32,921 nucleotides of DNA, taken from NCBI RefSeq assembly GCF_944390845.1, contig NZ_CALXRM010000035.1:1-32921 (forward strand), read 5' to 3'. Position numbers and translations under genes: made by a program. The first letter of the stretch is position 1. Each line of letters opens with the position of its first letter. The notes beneath the pieces are model-generated. The model made no database searches. It was not told the DNA's origin and saw only the letters and a program-made list of their open reading frames with translations. Origin of the DNA: an uncultured Brachyspira sp. (GTDB lineage Bacteria > Spirochaetota > Brachyspiria > Brachyspirales > Brachyspiraceae). Positions 8,236 through 16,658 of the stretch are shown here, piece after piece.

Positions 8236-8946
8236 ATGGATATTGAAAAAGAAATTAATAATTATATTAACCCAATATATGAAGACAATCATATAATAGT
8301 TGCTGTAAAGCCTCCTAATATACCAACTCAAGGCGATATAACAGGAGATGTATCTTTTTTTGATAATATAAAAGATTATATAAAAATAAAGTACAATAAA
8401 AAAGGAAATGTATTTTTAGGTCTTGTACATAGACTTGATAGACCAGTATCAGGAATTATGGTTTTTGCTAAGACTTCAAAAGCAGCATCAAGATTAAGCG
8501 AGGCTATAAGAGATAGAAAATTTGAAAAAACTTATTATGCTGTTGTTAATGGCATACTTTTGGAGAAAGAGGGCAGACTTGAAAATTATCTTATAAAAAA
8601 GACAAATAAATTAGGCAATATTGCTCAGGTAGTTTTTGAAAATACTAAGAATGCCAAAATAGCCAAATTAAAATATAATGTTGTTAAAGAAGATGTAATT
8701 AAAAATTTGAGCTTACTTAGAGTTGAATTAGAAACAGGAAGATTTCATCAAATAAGAGTTCAGCTTTCCAATATAGGTCACACTATATATGGAGATAGGA
8801 AATACGGCAGTTATATAAAATATGATAGAGATGATGTTCCTTTGGCATTGTTTGCTAAAAGCTTGAAATTTCCTCACCCAACTAAAGATGAGGAAGTTTA
8901 TGTGGAAGCTGAGCTGCCAAATTATAACCCTTGGAATATATTTTAA
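8236..8946 (+). CDS. RluA-family RNA pseudouridine synthase
   Basis: A cytoplasmic enzyme that converts uridine to pseudouridine in rRNA or tRNA. The 236-aa protein has the RluA catalytic motif HRLDRP (65-70, catalytic D68) followed by SGIMVFAKT, and the conserved GRFHQIRVQL / GDRKYG region near residues 170-195. It lacks the N-terminal S4 domain of RluC/RluD, so it belongs to the short RluA-type group; which uridine it modifies cannot be told. The ATG at 8236 lies just before the first conserved region, and no good ribosome site is visible. No dedicated promoter is obvious between tRNA-Phe and this gene, so expression may partly come from the tRNA promoter. Confidence 0.93.
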   Translation: MDIEKEINNYINPIYEDNHIIVAVKPPNIPTQGDITGDVSFFDNIKDYIKIKYNKKGNVFLGLVHRLDRPVSGIMVFAKTSKAASRLSEAIRDRKFEKTYYAVVNGILLEKEGRLENYLIKKTNKLGNIAQVVFENTKNAKIAKLKYNVVKEDVIKNLSLLRVELETGRFHQIRVQLSNIGHTIYGDRKYGSYIKYDRDDVPLALFAKSLKFPHPTKDEEVYVEAELPNYNPWNIF

Positions 8947-8984
8947 AAAAATATAAAAAAATACAAAAAAAATATATTTTACGC

Positions 8985-9016
8985 TTGACAAAAAATCAAT
9001 TACATAGTATTATAAT
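8985..9016 (+). promoter_or_regulatory. Promoter of the tRNA-Lys/tRNA-Glu unit
   Basis: TTGACA (8985-8990), 17 bases, then TATTAT (9008-9013) overlapping TATAAT (9011-9016). The tRNA-Tyr promoter has the same TATTATAAT arrangement. Confidence 0.7.
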
Positions 9017-9045
9017 GAAACATTCAAACGAATGATAAGAAATAC

Positions 9046-9118
9046 GGGCCAATAGCTCAGTCGGTAGAGCATCGCCCTTTTAAGGCGGTTGTCGAAAGTT
9101 CGAACCTTTCTTGGCTCA
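9046..9118 (+). tRNA. tRNA-Lys (TTT)
   Basis: Acceptor GGGCCAA/TTGGCTC, D stem GCTC/GAGC, anticodon stem TCGCC/GGCGG with loop CTTTTAA (anticodon TTT), T stem GAAAG/CTTTC with loop TTCGAAC, discriminator A. CCA is not encoded. It is followed after 28 bases by tRNA-Glu in the same unit. Confidence 0.97.
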
Positions 9119-9146
9119 CATAGAGTTCTTACAATTTATATAATAT

Positions 9147-9220
9147 GCCGGTGTGGTGAAGAGGCTTAACACACAGGATTTTCATTCCTGCATGCGCGGG
9201 TTCGAAACCCGTCACCGGTT
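9147..9220 (+). tRNA. tRNA-Glu (TTC)
   Basis: Acceptor GCCGGTG/CACCGGT (with a terminal G-T pair), three-base D stem GTG/CAC, anticodon stem CAGGA/TCCTG with loop TTTTCAT (anticodon TTC), T stem GCGGG/CCCGT with loop TTCGAAA. The discriminator base appears to be T, which is unusual. CCA is not encoded. A terminator follows 11 bases later. Confidence 0.93.
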
Positions 9221-9231
9221 CATTTCTTTTA

Positions 9232-9258
9232 CCATACTTGAAAAAGTGTGGTTTTTTT
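9232..9258 (+). terminator. Terminator of the tRNA-Lys/tRNA-Glu unit
   Basis: Stem CCATACTT/AAGTGTGG (one T-G pair), loop GAAA, then seven T. Confidence 0.9.
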
Positions 9259-9387
9259 ATGCCTTTTATTTTTCACTATACAGTTAATTAAGTTTATTTT
9301 TATTGATTATTAAATAATTATTTATTAAATTTGTTATACAAATATTTATATTATATAATGTTATTATAAATAAAATTAGGACTATAT

Positions 9388-10098
9388 ATGGAAAATTCAA
9401 ATAATGAAAATAAAAAAGTAAAACAGCCAAAACTAAGCCTTAAAGAAAGATATAATGAAGATTTTTTGGAAGAAGCAGAAAATCGAAGAAAAAAACTTCA
9501 GTATCAAAGAATGCATGTCGGACAAATTAATAATCCGCGTCTTGAACATATGATTAAACTTCTTTATCAGGTACATCAAAACTATTATTTTGGATATTTT
9601 GAGGCTAGCTGTACTTTAGCTGGAAGTATGTTTGAACAATCTCTAATGATTTTGCTAGAAGAAAAAATGCAGGAAGAAGGATATATCTCTATATACAAAT
9701 TTAATAATGGCAAAAAATATGAGGAAAAAATTTCTAATGTAGAAGATTTAGCTCAATGTAATATAGGTTTTTTGATATCAATAGTAAATAATTATAAGAT
9801 GCTTCCAAAAAATGAATATAATTTAGCTAAAACACTTCAATGTATAAGAAATTGTATAGTACATGATATGCTTCCTCAATTTAGAATAAAAGGTAAATAT
9901 TATGAGGCAGATTTGAAAATTAATTTAAGCTATGATACAACTAAAACTATAAGTATTTCTGTAGATGAGGTAAATACATATACCGCAGGACAAAGCTCAA
10001 TAGAATTATGGTCATATTATTTGCTTACAAGAACAAGAGAATTAATAGATTTTCTATTTAAAGAAAGAGTAAAGAAATTTCCGCCAGATTTTTTATAA
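9388..10098 (+). CDS. HEPN/DUF4145-like protein of unknown function
   Basis: I do not recognise this 236-aa protein by name. The first 45 residues are charged and probably flexible. The middle is a helical domain with the segment AGSMFEQSLMILLEE followed further on by IRNCIVHDM. A helix of that type followed by R-N-x3-H is the layout of HEPN and DUF4145 proteins; in HEPN RNases the R-x4-6-H pair is catalytic. A beta-rich stretch and a C-terminal helix with LLTRTRELIDFL follow. There is no signal peptide or membrane segment. AGGA lies 6 bases before the ATG. It is a single gene facing the aminotransferase, with no antitoxin-sized partner. RNase activity is an inference from the motif alone. 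Confidence 0.8.
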   Translation: MENSNNENKKVKQPKLSLKERYNEDFLEEAENRRKKLQYQRMHVGQINNPRLEHMIKLLYQVHQNYYFGYFEASCTLAGSMFEQSLMILLEEKMQEEGYISIYKFNNGKKYEEKISNVEDLAQCNIGFLISIVNNYKMLPKNEYNLAKTLQCIRNCIVHDMLPQFRIKGKYYEADLKINLSYDTTKTISISVDEVNTYTAGQSSIELWSYYLLTRTRELIDFLFKERVKKFPPDFL

Positions 10099-10113
10099 TT
10101 GTACATAAAATAA

Positions 10114-10139
10114 AAGGGGACTATCTTTATAGCCCCCTT
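10114..10139 (-). terminator. Terminator between the HEPN-like gene and the aminotransferase gene
   Basis: AAGGGG-A-CTAT, loop of four, ATAG-C-CCCCTT. The odd pair is A-C on the plus strand but a U-G wobble in the minus-strand RNA, where it is followed by TTTTATTTTA. It therefore mainly serves the aminotransferase gene, and perhaps both. Confidence 0.8.
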
Positions 10140-10177
10140 ATTTATAATTTTATATAGAAATTATTTTTTATACTTTA

Positions 10178-11377
10178 TTATTTTTCAACTTCAGCTTTAT
10201 ATTTGATTAAGCCTTGTTTTAATATTTCCATAGCTCTTTTTAAGTCTTTTGAGTCTAATGCATAACACATTCTAACTTCATCAACACCTAAACCAGGAGT
10301 AGCGTAGAAACCTTCACCAGGAGCAAACATTACAGTTTCACCATCAAGATTGAAATCTTTAAGCAACCATATAGCGAAATCCTCAGCATTTTTTACAGGA
10401 AGTTTAGCAAGTACATAGAAAGCACCTTCAGGTTCTTTCATAACTACTCCGTCCATTTTTGTGAGTTCTTCAAATAATATTTTTCTTCTGTTATCGTATT
10501 CTTTTCTAGCATCTTCAAAATAGTTTTCTGGTAAATCGTATAAAGCAGCAGCACCAACCATTTCAAGAGTAGGAGCTGATAATCTAGCTTGACATTCTCT
10601 AAATAATGCATTGCTGAAATTTTTATTTTTACTTATAACACATCCTATTCTAGCACCGCAAGCAGAGAATCTTTTTGATATAGAGTCAATTATAACAACA
10701 TTTTCTGCTACATCTTTATATGTACCGAAACTTATAGCTTTTCTGTCACCATAAACAAATTCTCTGTAAACTTCATCGCTTATAATGAACATATCATGTT
10801 TTTTAGCAAGATATGCAATGTTATCAAGTTCTTCTCTAGTAGAAACAACACCAGTAGGGTTTGAAGGGTTAGAGAACATATACGCTTTTGTTTTTGGAGT
10901 AATATGTTTTTCTATTTCATCACGATTAGGAAGATGGAAGCCGTTTTCTGCATAAGTTCTAACAGCATTGCGTTTGATGTCTAATACATCATAAAAACTG
11001 TTATAGTTAGCATAATAAGGTTCTGCTACCAAAATTTCATCACCTTCATCAAATATAGCAAGCAAACTGAATAATAATCCTTCACTTCCTCCATTAGTGA
11101 TGTTAATTTCATCTTCTTCGTAATGAACACCTAATTTATCATAATATTGTTGAATTTTATTGATAAGCGGCTTCATACCTCTTGAATGTTCATATTTAAG
11201 GGTTTTACCTTTATATTTAGAAATAGCTTCTAAAAATACGCTAGGTGTTTCAATATCAGGCTGACCAATATTAAGATGGTATATTTTTATACCTCTTTTT
11301 ACTGCATCTTCAGCATGTGGATTTAACTTTCTTACAGGCGAAGTTTTTAGCCTCTGAATTCTTTTAGATATATCCAT
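10178..11377 (-). CDS. Class I PLP aminotransferase (aspartate aminotransferase-like)
   Basis: A cytoplasmic pyridoxal-phosphate enzyme that moves amino groups between an amino acid and a 2-oxoacid. Fold type I motifs are clear: NIGQPDIETP near the N-terminus, NGGSEG, SNPSNPTG, ISDEVYREF, and the PLP lysine in SISKRFSACGARIGC (K235). The length of 399 aa fits the AspB/AspC subgroup. Substrate (aspartate, aromatic or alanine) cannot be settled from sequence. The frame opens at a TTG (11389), but GGAGAGG at 11381-11387 sits just ahead of ATG 11377, which is therefore the better start. A promoter lies at 11419-11447 and a terminator 39 bases after the stop, so it is a one-gene unit. Confidence 0.93.
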   Translation of the reverse strand: MDISKRIQRLKTSPVRKLNPHAEDAVKRGIKIYHLNIGQPDIETPSVFLEAISKYKGKTLKYEHSRGMKPLINKIQQYYDKLGVHYEEDEINITNGGSEGLLFSLLAIFDEGDEILVAEPYYANYNSFYDVLDIKRNAVRTYAENGFHLPNRDEIEKHITPKTKAYMFSNPSNPTGVVSTREELDNIAYLAKKHDMFIISDEVYREFVYGDRKAISFGTYKDVAENVVIIDSISKRFSACGARIGCVISKNKNFSNALFRECQARLSAPTLEMVGAAALYDLPENYFEDARKEYDNRRKILFEELTKMDGVVMKEPEGAFYVLAKLPVKNAEDFAIWLLKDFNLDGETVMFAPGEGFYATPGLGVDEVRMCYALDSKDLKRAMEILKQGLIKYKAEVEK

Positions 11378-11418
11378 ATTCCTCTCCAATATTTTTATAT
11401 ATAGTAATCTAAAAAAAT

Positions 11419-11447
11419 AAGATATATCAAACTATAAAAATTGTCAA
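11419..11447 (-). promoter_or_regulatory. Promoter of the aminotransferase gene
   Basis: TTGACA (11442-11447), 17-base spacer, TATCTT (11419-11424) on the minus strand. Confidence 0.6.
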
Positions 11448-11646
11448 TATATCTATATAACAAAATTAATAATAATAAACATTATTTTAATATATAATTA
11501 TTAAATCTGTATCATAAATTAACAAATAAAGTGAAAATAAATCATAACTCTACAAAATAATTTTATTATATAATAAAATATTTCATATATTGATTAAAGA
11601 TGTTTTTTGATATAGAATGAATAATAAAAAAAATTAAATAGAATAT

Positions 11647-13242
11647 ATGCATATAAGACAATTTATTATAATATTACTAACAGCATTATTATATATTCCG
11701 TTACACCCATTTGGCGGAAAGCCCATAAAAATAGAAGAAGTAAGACCATACTATACAACTGATGATACTGCTAAGATAGAGGTTTATATTTATACCAATA
11801 AAGGTGATAATACTAATTATAATTATTTGACTTTTACCATAGCCGATGCAATAGCGAATCAATTAGAATATAATAAAACTATAAAATTACAATCAGCAAC
11901 AAATTATGAAATTACACCAAACAATTTTGAAAAAGCTTATGATTATAAAGTATTCAAATTTACAAATGTAACATATACAAGCAGTACTAAAGGTACAAAT
12001 ATCACTATTCGTACTAATTATGAATATTCTACTTATACAAACTGGGGAGATGTGCGAAGTAATGTAAAATTAATAACTCCGGAAACACCTGGGTTCGTAT
12101 TGCAAACGAATGAAATGATTTTTGAGCATAATGGTTCTAATATTATACTAAGAGGTACTAATGATTTTGTTCAAAAAGTTGATATTGGTAAAAACTATTA
12201 TGAGTATTCTGGGGACGATATAAAAAAGTATGTGTTTACTAGAAATACAGATGTAGCTATATTTGGAACTGTAGAATATAAAAGGCCTAATATTGAAGTT
12301 GTAACGTATATAGCATATATAAAGTATAAGAAAATAGTTTCATATTCTCTAACTGTACCGGAAGCTAGAATTGATGAGCAAATACCTAATTACGCATTAG
12401 AAATAGCTAATAGAATAAGTTATGTGGATAAAACAGGGATAATAGCTATAGATGTAACTCCTCCGGATTCATTTGTTTATGTTGATGATGTTTTTATAGG
12501 AAAGAGCGGAAGTACTTTATATGTTCCGGCATTAACAACTAATAGTCATAGATTTACAATAAAAAAAGAAGCTTATGAAACAATTGATACTATGCTTTCA
12601 TTTGAAAATCCTAATGAAAATGTATTATTGCAGTTTTCATTGACAGAAATGACAAATAGGGCTAGGGTACAGATAAATATACCAGGAGAAGAATCAAGTT
12701 CTGTAGTTATAAATGGCGTAAAAGAAAGTCCTACAAATACTATAAACAGATATTTTGGATTTGGTACATATTCATTAAAGATTACAAATACCAATTATAT
12801 AGATTATTATGGTACTTTTACAGTAGATAGTACTAATGCCTTATATTTAACTCCTAATATGAAAAAGTTTAAAGAACCAACTTTAGCTGATAAAATATTT
12901 AAAAACTATGAAAGAAATACAAAGATATTTTTTGGTTTAACAATAGCTTCAGCAATATTTTCTATAGGAACTTATGTATATGCCGGTGAAATATTAGATT
13001 CTACTATGGTAGATTATTATAATAAATATCAAAATACAGCCAATAGGCCTCCAGTAGATTTGAGAAATTACAATACAGCAATGAATATATATATAGCTGG
13101 AATGGCATTGACGGCAGCATTTGCTGTAACTACAGGTATATATTATATGCTTTGGATAAATGAAAACAATTTTGCTGTAGAACAGTTATCTTTTAATGCA
13201 GGTTATGGCTCTGCCAATATTATGTATTCTTGGCGGTGGTAA
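11647..13242 (+). CDS. PEGA-domain envelope protein
   Basis: A 531-aa probable envelope protein. Residues 1-20 form a hydrophobic signal sequence or anchor. The next 250 residues are beta-rich, with no family I recognise. A PEGA module follows at about 273-330: IAIDVTPPDSFVYVDDVFIGK, then the surface-type turn and YETIDTMLSF. A second, weaker module with the VVINGVKESP segment comes next. Two hydrophobic helices lie near the C-terminus (about 426-445 and 476-500). The protein ends in aromatic residues (YSWRW). PEGA modules are common in surface and S-layer-type proteins and in spirochaete envelope proteins. The ATG at 11647 has no clear ribosome site. Function unknown. Confidence 0.78.
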   Translation: MHIRQFIIILLTALLYIPLHPFGGKPIKIEEVRPYYTTDDTAKIEVYIYTNKGDNTNYNYLTFTIADAIANQLEYNKTIKLQSATNYEITPNNFEKAYDYKVFKFTNVTYTSSTKGTNITIRTNYEYSTYTNWGDVRSNVKLITPETPGFVLQTNEMIFEHNGSNIILRGTNDFVQKVDIGKNYYEYSGDDIKKYVFTRNTDVAIFGTVEYKRPNIEVVTYIAYIKYKKIVSYSLTVPEARIDEQIPNYALEIANRISYVDKTGIIAIDVTPPDSFVYVDDVFIGKSGSTLYVPALTTNSHRFTIKKEAYETIDTMLSFENPNENVLLQFSLTEMTNRARVQINIPGEESSSVVINGVKESPTNTINRYFGFGTYSLKITNTNYIDYYGTFTVDSTNALYLTPNMKKFKEPTLADKIFKNYERNTKIFFGLTIASAIFSIGTYVYAGEILDSTMVDYYNKYQNTANRPPVDLRNYNTAMNIYIAGMALTAAFAVTTGIYYMLWINENNFAVEQLSFNAGYGSANIMYSWRW

Positions 13243-13294
13243 CAATATTTCTTCTATAAAAACAAATAAATAACATTATTTTTTGAAATAATAT

Positions 13295-13322
13295 TTGACA
13301 AAAGAGTATTATTTACTATACT
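13295..13322 (+). promoter_or_regulatory. Promoter of adk
   Basis: TTGACA (13295-13300), 16-base spacer, TATACT (13317-13322), ending 31 bases before the chosen adk ATG. Confidence 0.7.
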
Positions 13323-13353
13323 ACTAATAATAATGTATTTTAGGAGTTTTAAT

Positions 13354-13914
13354 ATGCTTAATATTATTTTTATAGGAGCTCCTGGTGTAGGCAAAGGAAC
13401 TCAATCAGCTTTAATAGAAAAAGACTATTCTATCGTACATATTGCAACAGGCGATATGTTAAGAGAAAATATTGCCAATGCTACAGAATTAGGCAAAACA
13501 GCCAAAACTTATATGGATAAGGGAGAATTAGTTCCGGATAGTTTGGTTATTAATATGTTAAAGGAAAGAATAACAAAAGATGATTGTAAAAATGGTTTTA
13601 TGTTAGACGGCTTTCCTAGAACTATAGAGCAGGCAAAAGAATTATCAAATATATTAGATAGTTTAAATTATAAAATAAGCAGTATTGTTTATATATATGC
13701 TGATGAAGAAATTATTATAGAAAGACTCTTAAAAAGAGGACGTGCTGATGATAATGAGGAAACTATCAAAAATAGATTGAAAGTATTTGAAAGTCAAAGC
13801 AAGCCTGTATTAGATTACTATGAAGGAAAATTAAAAATAATAAAAGTAAAAAGCGGAAGAGGCGAGCCGGAAGAAGTTTATGCTAAAATAAAAGCAGAAT
13901 TGGATACATTATAA
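13354..13914 (+). CDS. adk: Adenylate kinase
   Basis: Adenylate kinase interconverts ATP plus AMP and two ADP in the cytoplasm. The protein has the P-loop GAPGVGKGT (8-16), the AMP-site ATGDMLR (31-37), DGFPRT (85-90) and the lid arginines [11 protein letters not shown]. At 186 aa it is the short type: the lid is a small loop, without the zinc-binding cysteines or the long lid of 210-220-aa bacterial enzymes. The open frame starts at ATG 13333, but AGGAG at 13342-13346 lies 7 bases before ATG 13354, and the P-loop then sits at the usual distance from the N-terminus, so 13354 is chosen. It has its own promoter and a terminator at 13945. Confidence 0.96.
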   Translation: MLNIIFIGAPGVGKGTQSALIEKDYSIVHIATGDMLRENIANATELGKTAKTYMDKGELVPDSLVINMLKERITKDDCKNGFMLDGFPRTIEQAKELSNILDSLNYKISSIVYIYADEEIIIERLLKRGRADDNEETIKNRLKVFESQSKPVLDYYEGKLKIIKVKSGRGEPEEVYAKIKAELDTL

Positions 13915-13944
13915 TTTTATAAAAGAATATATTTTTTATATAAG

Positions 13945-13971
13945 GCTGCAGTATTTAACTGCAGCTTTTTT
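13945..13971 (+). terminator. Terminator of adk
   Basis: Perfect eight-pair stem GCTGCAGT/ACTGCAGC with loop ATTTA, followed by six T. Confidence 0.92.
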
Positions 13972-14093
13972 ATTTTCATGTAAATTTTTTAATTAAATAA
14001 AAACATTACTCAAAATTATTTTTATAATATATATTCCGAAAATCTAAAAAACGACACATCAAAAAAAATTATTAATTTATAGGTTTTATAAAT

Positions 14094-14666
14094 ATGTCTG
14101 AAGAAAACAATATAAACAACAGTATTGAGAATAATGATATCGAAAACAATAACGAAGAAATTGTTTCCGAAAATGCTCCAAGAAAAGTTGTAAAGAAAAA
14201 AATGATAGTTAAGTCCAAGAATAAAGAAAATATCAAAGACTTAGATTTATCAGCTTATGGAGCTAGAAGACAATCAAGAATATATGCGGTTATGTCTTTA
14301 TATTCTTATGAAATAAATGATAGAAAACCTAGTATAAATGAGATTTTAGATTTTGATTATGATAATAAAATACCTGAAAATATATTCTCTTTTACTAGAA
14401 CTTTGGTAGAAGGTACTATAAGAAATTTAGAAAGAATAGATAACTTAATAGAAAAATATTCTAATAACTGGGATATAAAGAGAATACAGTATGTAGATAA
14501 ATCTATAATTAGAATATCTATATATTCTCTAATATTTTTAAAAGACATACCAAAATCTGTAGTTATAGATGAGGCAGTCGAAATTGCTAAAATATTTAGC
14601 GATAAAGATTCTTATAAATTTGTTAATGGGATTTTAGATGGCATACAAGAAGACGACATACAATAG
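14094..14666 (+). CDS. nusB: Transcription antitermination factor NusB, with N-terminal extension
   Basis: NusB binds boxA RNA with S10 and supports antitermination of rRNA operons. Residues from about 58 onward match NusB: RRQSRIYAVMSLYSYE, then the helical core and the C-terminal signature VVIDEAVEIAKIF..DSYKFVNGILDGI. The family is usually about 130-150 aa; this protein is 190 aa because of a 55-residue leader that is rich in Asn, Glu and Ile and then in Lys (KVVKKKMIVKSKNKE). The leader is probably disordered. AGGT at 14081-14084 precedes the ATG. The last 29 bases overlap the next gene in another frame, implying translational coupling. Confidence 0.93.
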   Translation: MSEENNINNSIENNDIENNNEEIVSENAPRKVVKKKMIVKSKNKENIKDLDLSAYGARRQSRIYAVMSLYSYEINDRKPSINEILDFDYDNKIPENIFSFTRTLVEGTIRNLERIDNLIEKYSNNWDIKRIQYVDKSIIRISIYSLIFLKDIPKSVVIDEAVEIAKIFSDKDSYKFVNGILDGIQEDDIQ

Positions 14667-16533
14667 AAGACTAGCTAAATATAAAAATCTTCAAATGGTG
14701 GTTTTTATATTATGCATAGGAGCTTTAGGTTTTATTGCTATAATATCTTTAAATGTAGCAATTATGCAGGGTAAAGTAAAATTGAATTCTCAAGTAGTAG
14801 ATGAATATACCTTAGCTAAGGAATATTATAAAAATAAAGATTATAATAAAGCTAAGTCTATATTAAAAAAAGAAATAGAAACTACTATAGACCCTAGAAA
14901 ACAATATGAAGCTAATATACTTCTTGGACAAATATATAATGAAACAGGAGATTATGATTCTGCTATAAAAGTATTTAATACTATGACTAATTCCTTATAT
15001 TTAGATGAAAAATTAAAACATAATTTAGGAATATCATATTTAGAAAAAGAAATGTATGATGAGGCATTAATATCATTAGAAAATTCATTAGCAATAAACA
15101 CTAATTATATACCTAGCTTATTAACTTTGGGACGTTTCTATATGGAAAGAGATTTACCTCGTTTGGCCAAAGGTTATTATGAGAGAGTATTAGCTTTAGA
15201 AGATAATGATGAAGCTTTATTTTATGTTGGATTAATAGCACTTAATGAAGGTTTTCAAAGTGTAGCTTATGATACTTTAAGTAAATTAGTTAGAAGAAGC
15301 AAAAGCGAATATGCTGATAAGGCTGCCACTATTTTAGGTGATATATATGTAATATCAGGTGATACTGACAGTGCTATAGAAATGTATTTAAAGAGTTTAG
15401 TTAACTCTGATACAAAACCTGATTCAGTAAGAAGACTTGTAAAAATATATGAACAAGTTGAAGACTATGATGGTATAAAAAAAGTATATGAGCAAATATT
15501 AGAGCAGAATCCTAATGATATTGATACGATACTTGCATTAGGTGAATTGTATGAAAAAGAAAATGCTTATGACAGAGCAATAAAATATTATTTGAAATTA
15601 GTAAGAATGAAAGATTATACCAATACTTATGAAGCTACTGGTTTGCTTGCCAATGCTTATTATAAAGGAAGTATGCTTAAAGAAGCTGAAGCTAATTATA
15701 AAAAAATAATAATGGCTGACAATAAAGATGAATTATATAAAACAGCATTAGAAAGACTTGGGGATATAACATATAGACAGAAAAACTTTTTACCATCTCT
15801 TAAATATTATCAAGAGATATATAAATTAGAAACTAATAATACTATATTTATGCCAAGACTTGGAGAATTGGAATTATATTATGGTAATTCAGATAAAGGT
15901 ATTAAATTATTAAAAGATTCAATAGAAGCAGATGTTGGAAATGCTTTTCCTAGCAGAACGCTTGCTATTTATTATGAGAGTATAGGAAATAATAATGAGG
16001 CATTAAATTATTACAATTATACACTTTCAAAATATCCGAAAGATAGAGAAAGTATATATAGAGCCGGAATGCTTTATTATAAAACAAAAGATTATGAAAA
16101 ATCAAAAGAATCTCTGCTAATTGCAGCTAATGATGAAAACAATACAGTGCTTGTTAGAGAGAATGCTTGGATAACGCTTGCTACTATGATGGAAGAAATA
16201 CGCTCTTATAATGATGCTTCAACTTATTACAGACAATTAGTTGAAATGTCTCCTACTGTTGAGAATTATATATTATATGGGGCATATTCTTACAGAAGAC
16301 TTCAGTATAATGATGCTATATATGCTTATAATGAGGCTTTAAACTCTGCTACATCAAAGAAAGATATGTTTGATATTAATTTAGCTTTGGGTAAATGTTA
16401 TTACAGAATGAATGAACTTGATAATGCAGAAGAAAGTTATAGAAATGCTTTGGGTTATAATGGAAGCGATTCTCAAGCTAGAGATGGTTTAAGACAGGTT
16501 TTAACTAAAAAAGAACTTATGTATAATAATTGA
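14638..16533 (+). CDS. Membrane-anchored tetratricopeptide repeat protein
   Basis: A 631-aa protein with a basic N-terminus, one membrane helix (about 19-44), then TPR repeats to the end. Repeats are recognisable from the recurring pattern of Ala/Gly/Tyr spacing, for example YYKNKDYNKAKSIL, LGQIYNETGDYDSAIKVF, LGISYLEKEMYDEALISL and LGKCYYRMNELDNAEESY. About 14-15 repeats fit. The orientation suggests the repeats lie outside the cytoplasmic membrane as a protein-docking scaffold. The ATG at 14638 lies inside nusB, and only a weak GGG precedes it, so translation is probably coupled to nusB. A terminator follows at 16581. The partner is unknown. Spirochaetes carry many such TPR proteins. Confidence 0.87.
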   Translation: MAYKKTTYNRRLAKYKNLQMVVFILCIGALGFIAIISLNVAIMQGKVKLNSQVVDEYTLAKEYYKNKDYNKAKSILKKEIETTIDPRKQYEANILLGQIYNETGDYDSAIKVFNTMTNSLYLDEKLKHNLGISYLEKEMYDEALISLENSLAINTNYIPSLLTLGRFYMERDLPRLAKGYYERVLALEDNDEALFYVGLIALNEGFQSVAYDTLSKLVRRSKSEYADKAATILGDIYVISGDTDSAIEMYLKSLVNSDTKPDSVRRLVKIYEQVEDYDGIKKVYEQILEQNPNDIDTILALGELYEKENAYDRAIKYYLKLVRMKDYTNTYEATGLLANAYYKGSMLKEAEANYKKIIMADNKDELYKTALERLGDITYRQKNFLPSLKYYQEIYKLETNNTIFMPRLGELELYYGNSDKGIKLLKDSIEADVGNAFPSRTLAIYYESIGNNNEALNYYNYTLSKYPKDRESIYRAGMLYYKTKDYEKSKESLLIAANDENNTVLVRENAWITLATMMEEIRSYNDASTYYRQLVEMSPTVENYILYGAYSYRRLQYNDAIYAYNEALNSATSKKDMFDINLALGKCYYRMNELDNAEESYRNALGYNGSDSQARDGLRQVLTKKELMYNN

Positions 16534-16580
16534 TTTTAATTGTTTGTTTGTAGGCTAATTTTAATTCTACAATTTACTTT

Positions 16581-16603
16581 AAGGGGCTTAAATAAAGCCC
16601 CTT
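16581..16603 (+). terminator. Terminator of the nusB-TPR unit
   Basis: Perfect nine-pair stem AAGGGGCTT/AAGCCCCTT with loop AAATA. The plus-strand tail is ATTGGTTTTAAATTTTTT; the minus-strand tail has no T run, so it works mainly on the plus strand. Confidence 0.8.
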
Positions 16604-16658
16604 ATTGGTTTTAAATTTTTTAATTATAGTTATTTATTTTATGTTATATAAAAAAGTA

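Noticed and set aside
9147-9220. tRNA-Met reading (CAT in the anticodon loop)
   Set aside because: The five-pair stem CAGGA/TCCTG fixes the loop as TTTTCAT, putting TTC in the anticodon position.
11378-11389. TTG start of the aminotransferase
   Set aside because: The TTG lies inside the GGAGAGG ribosome site of the ATG at 11377.
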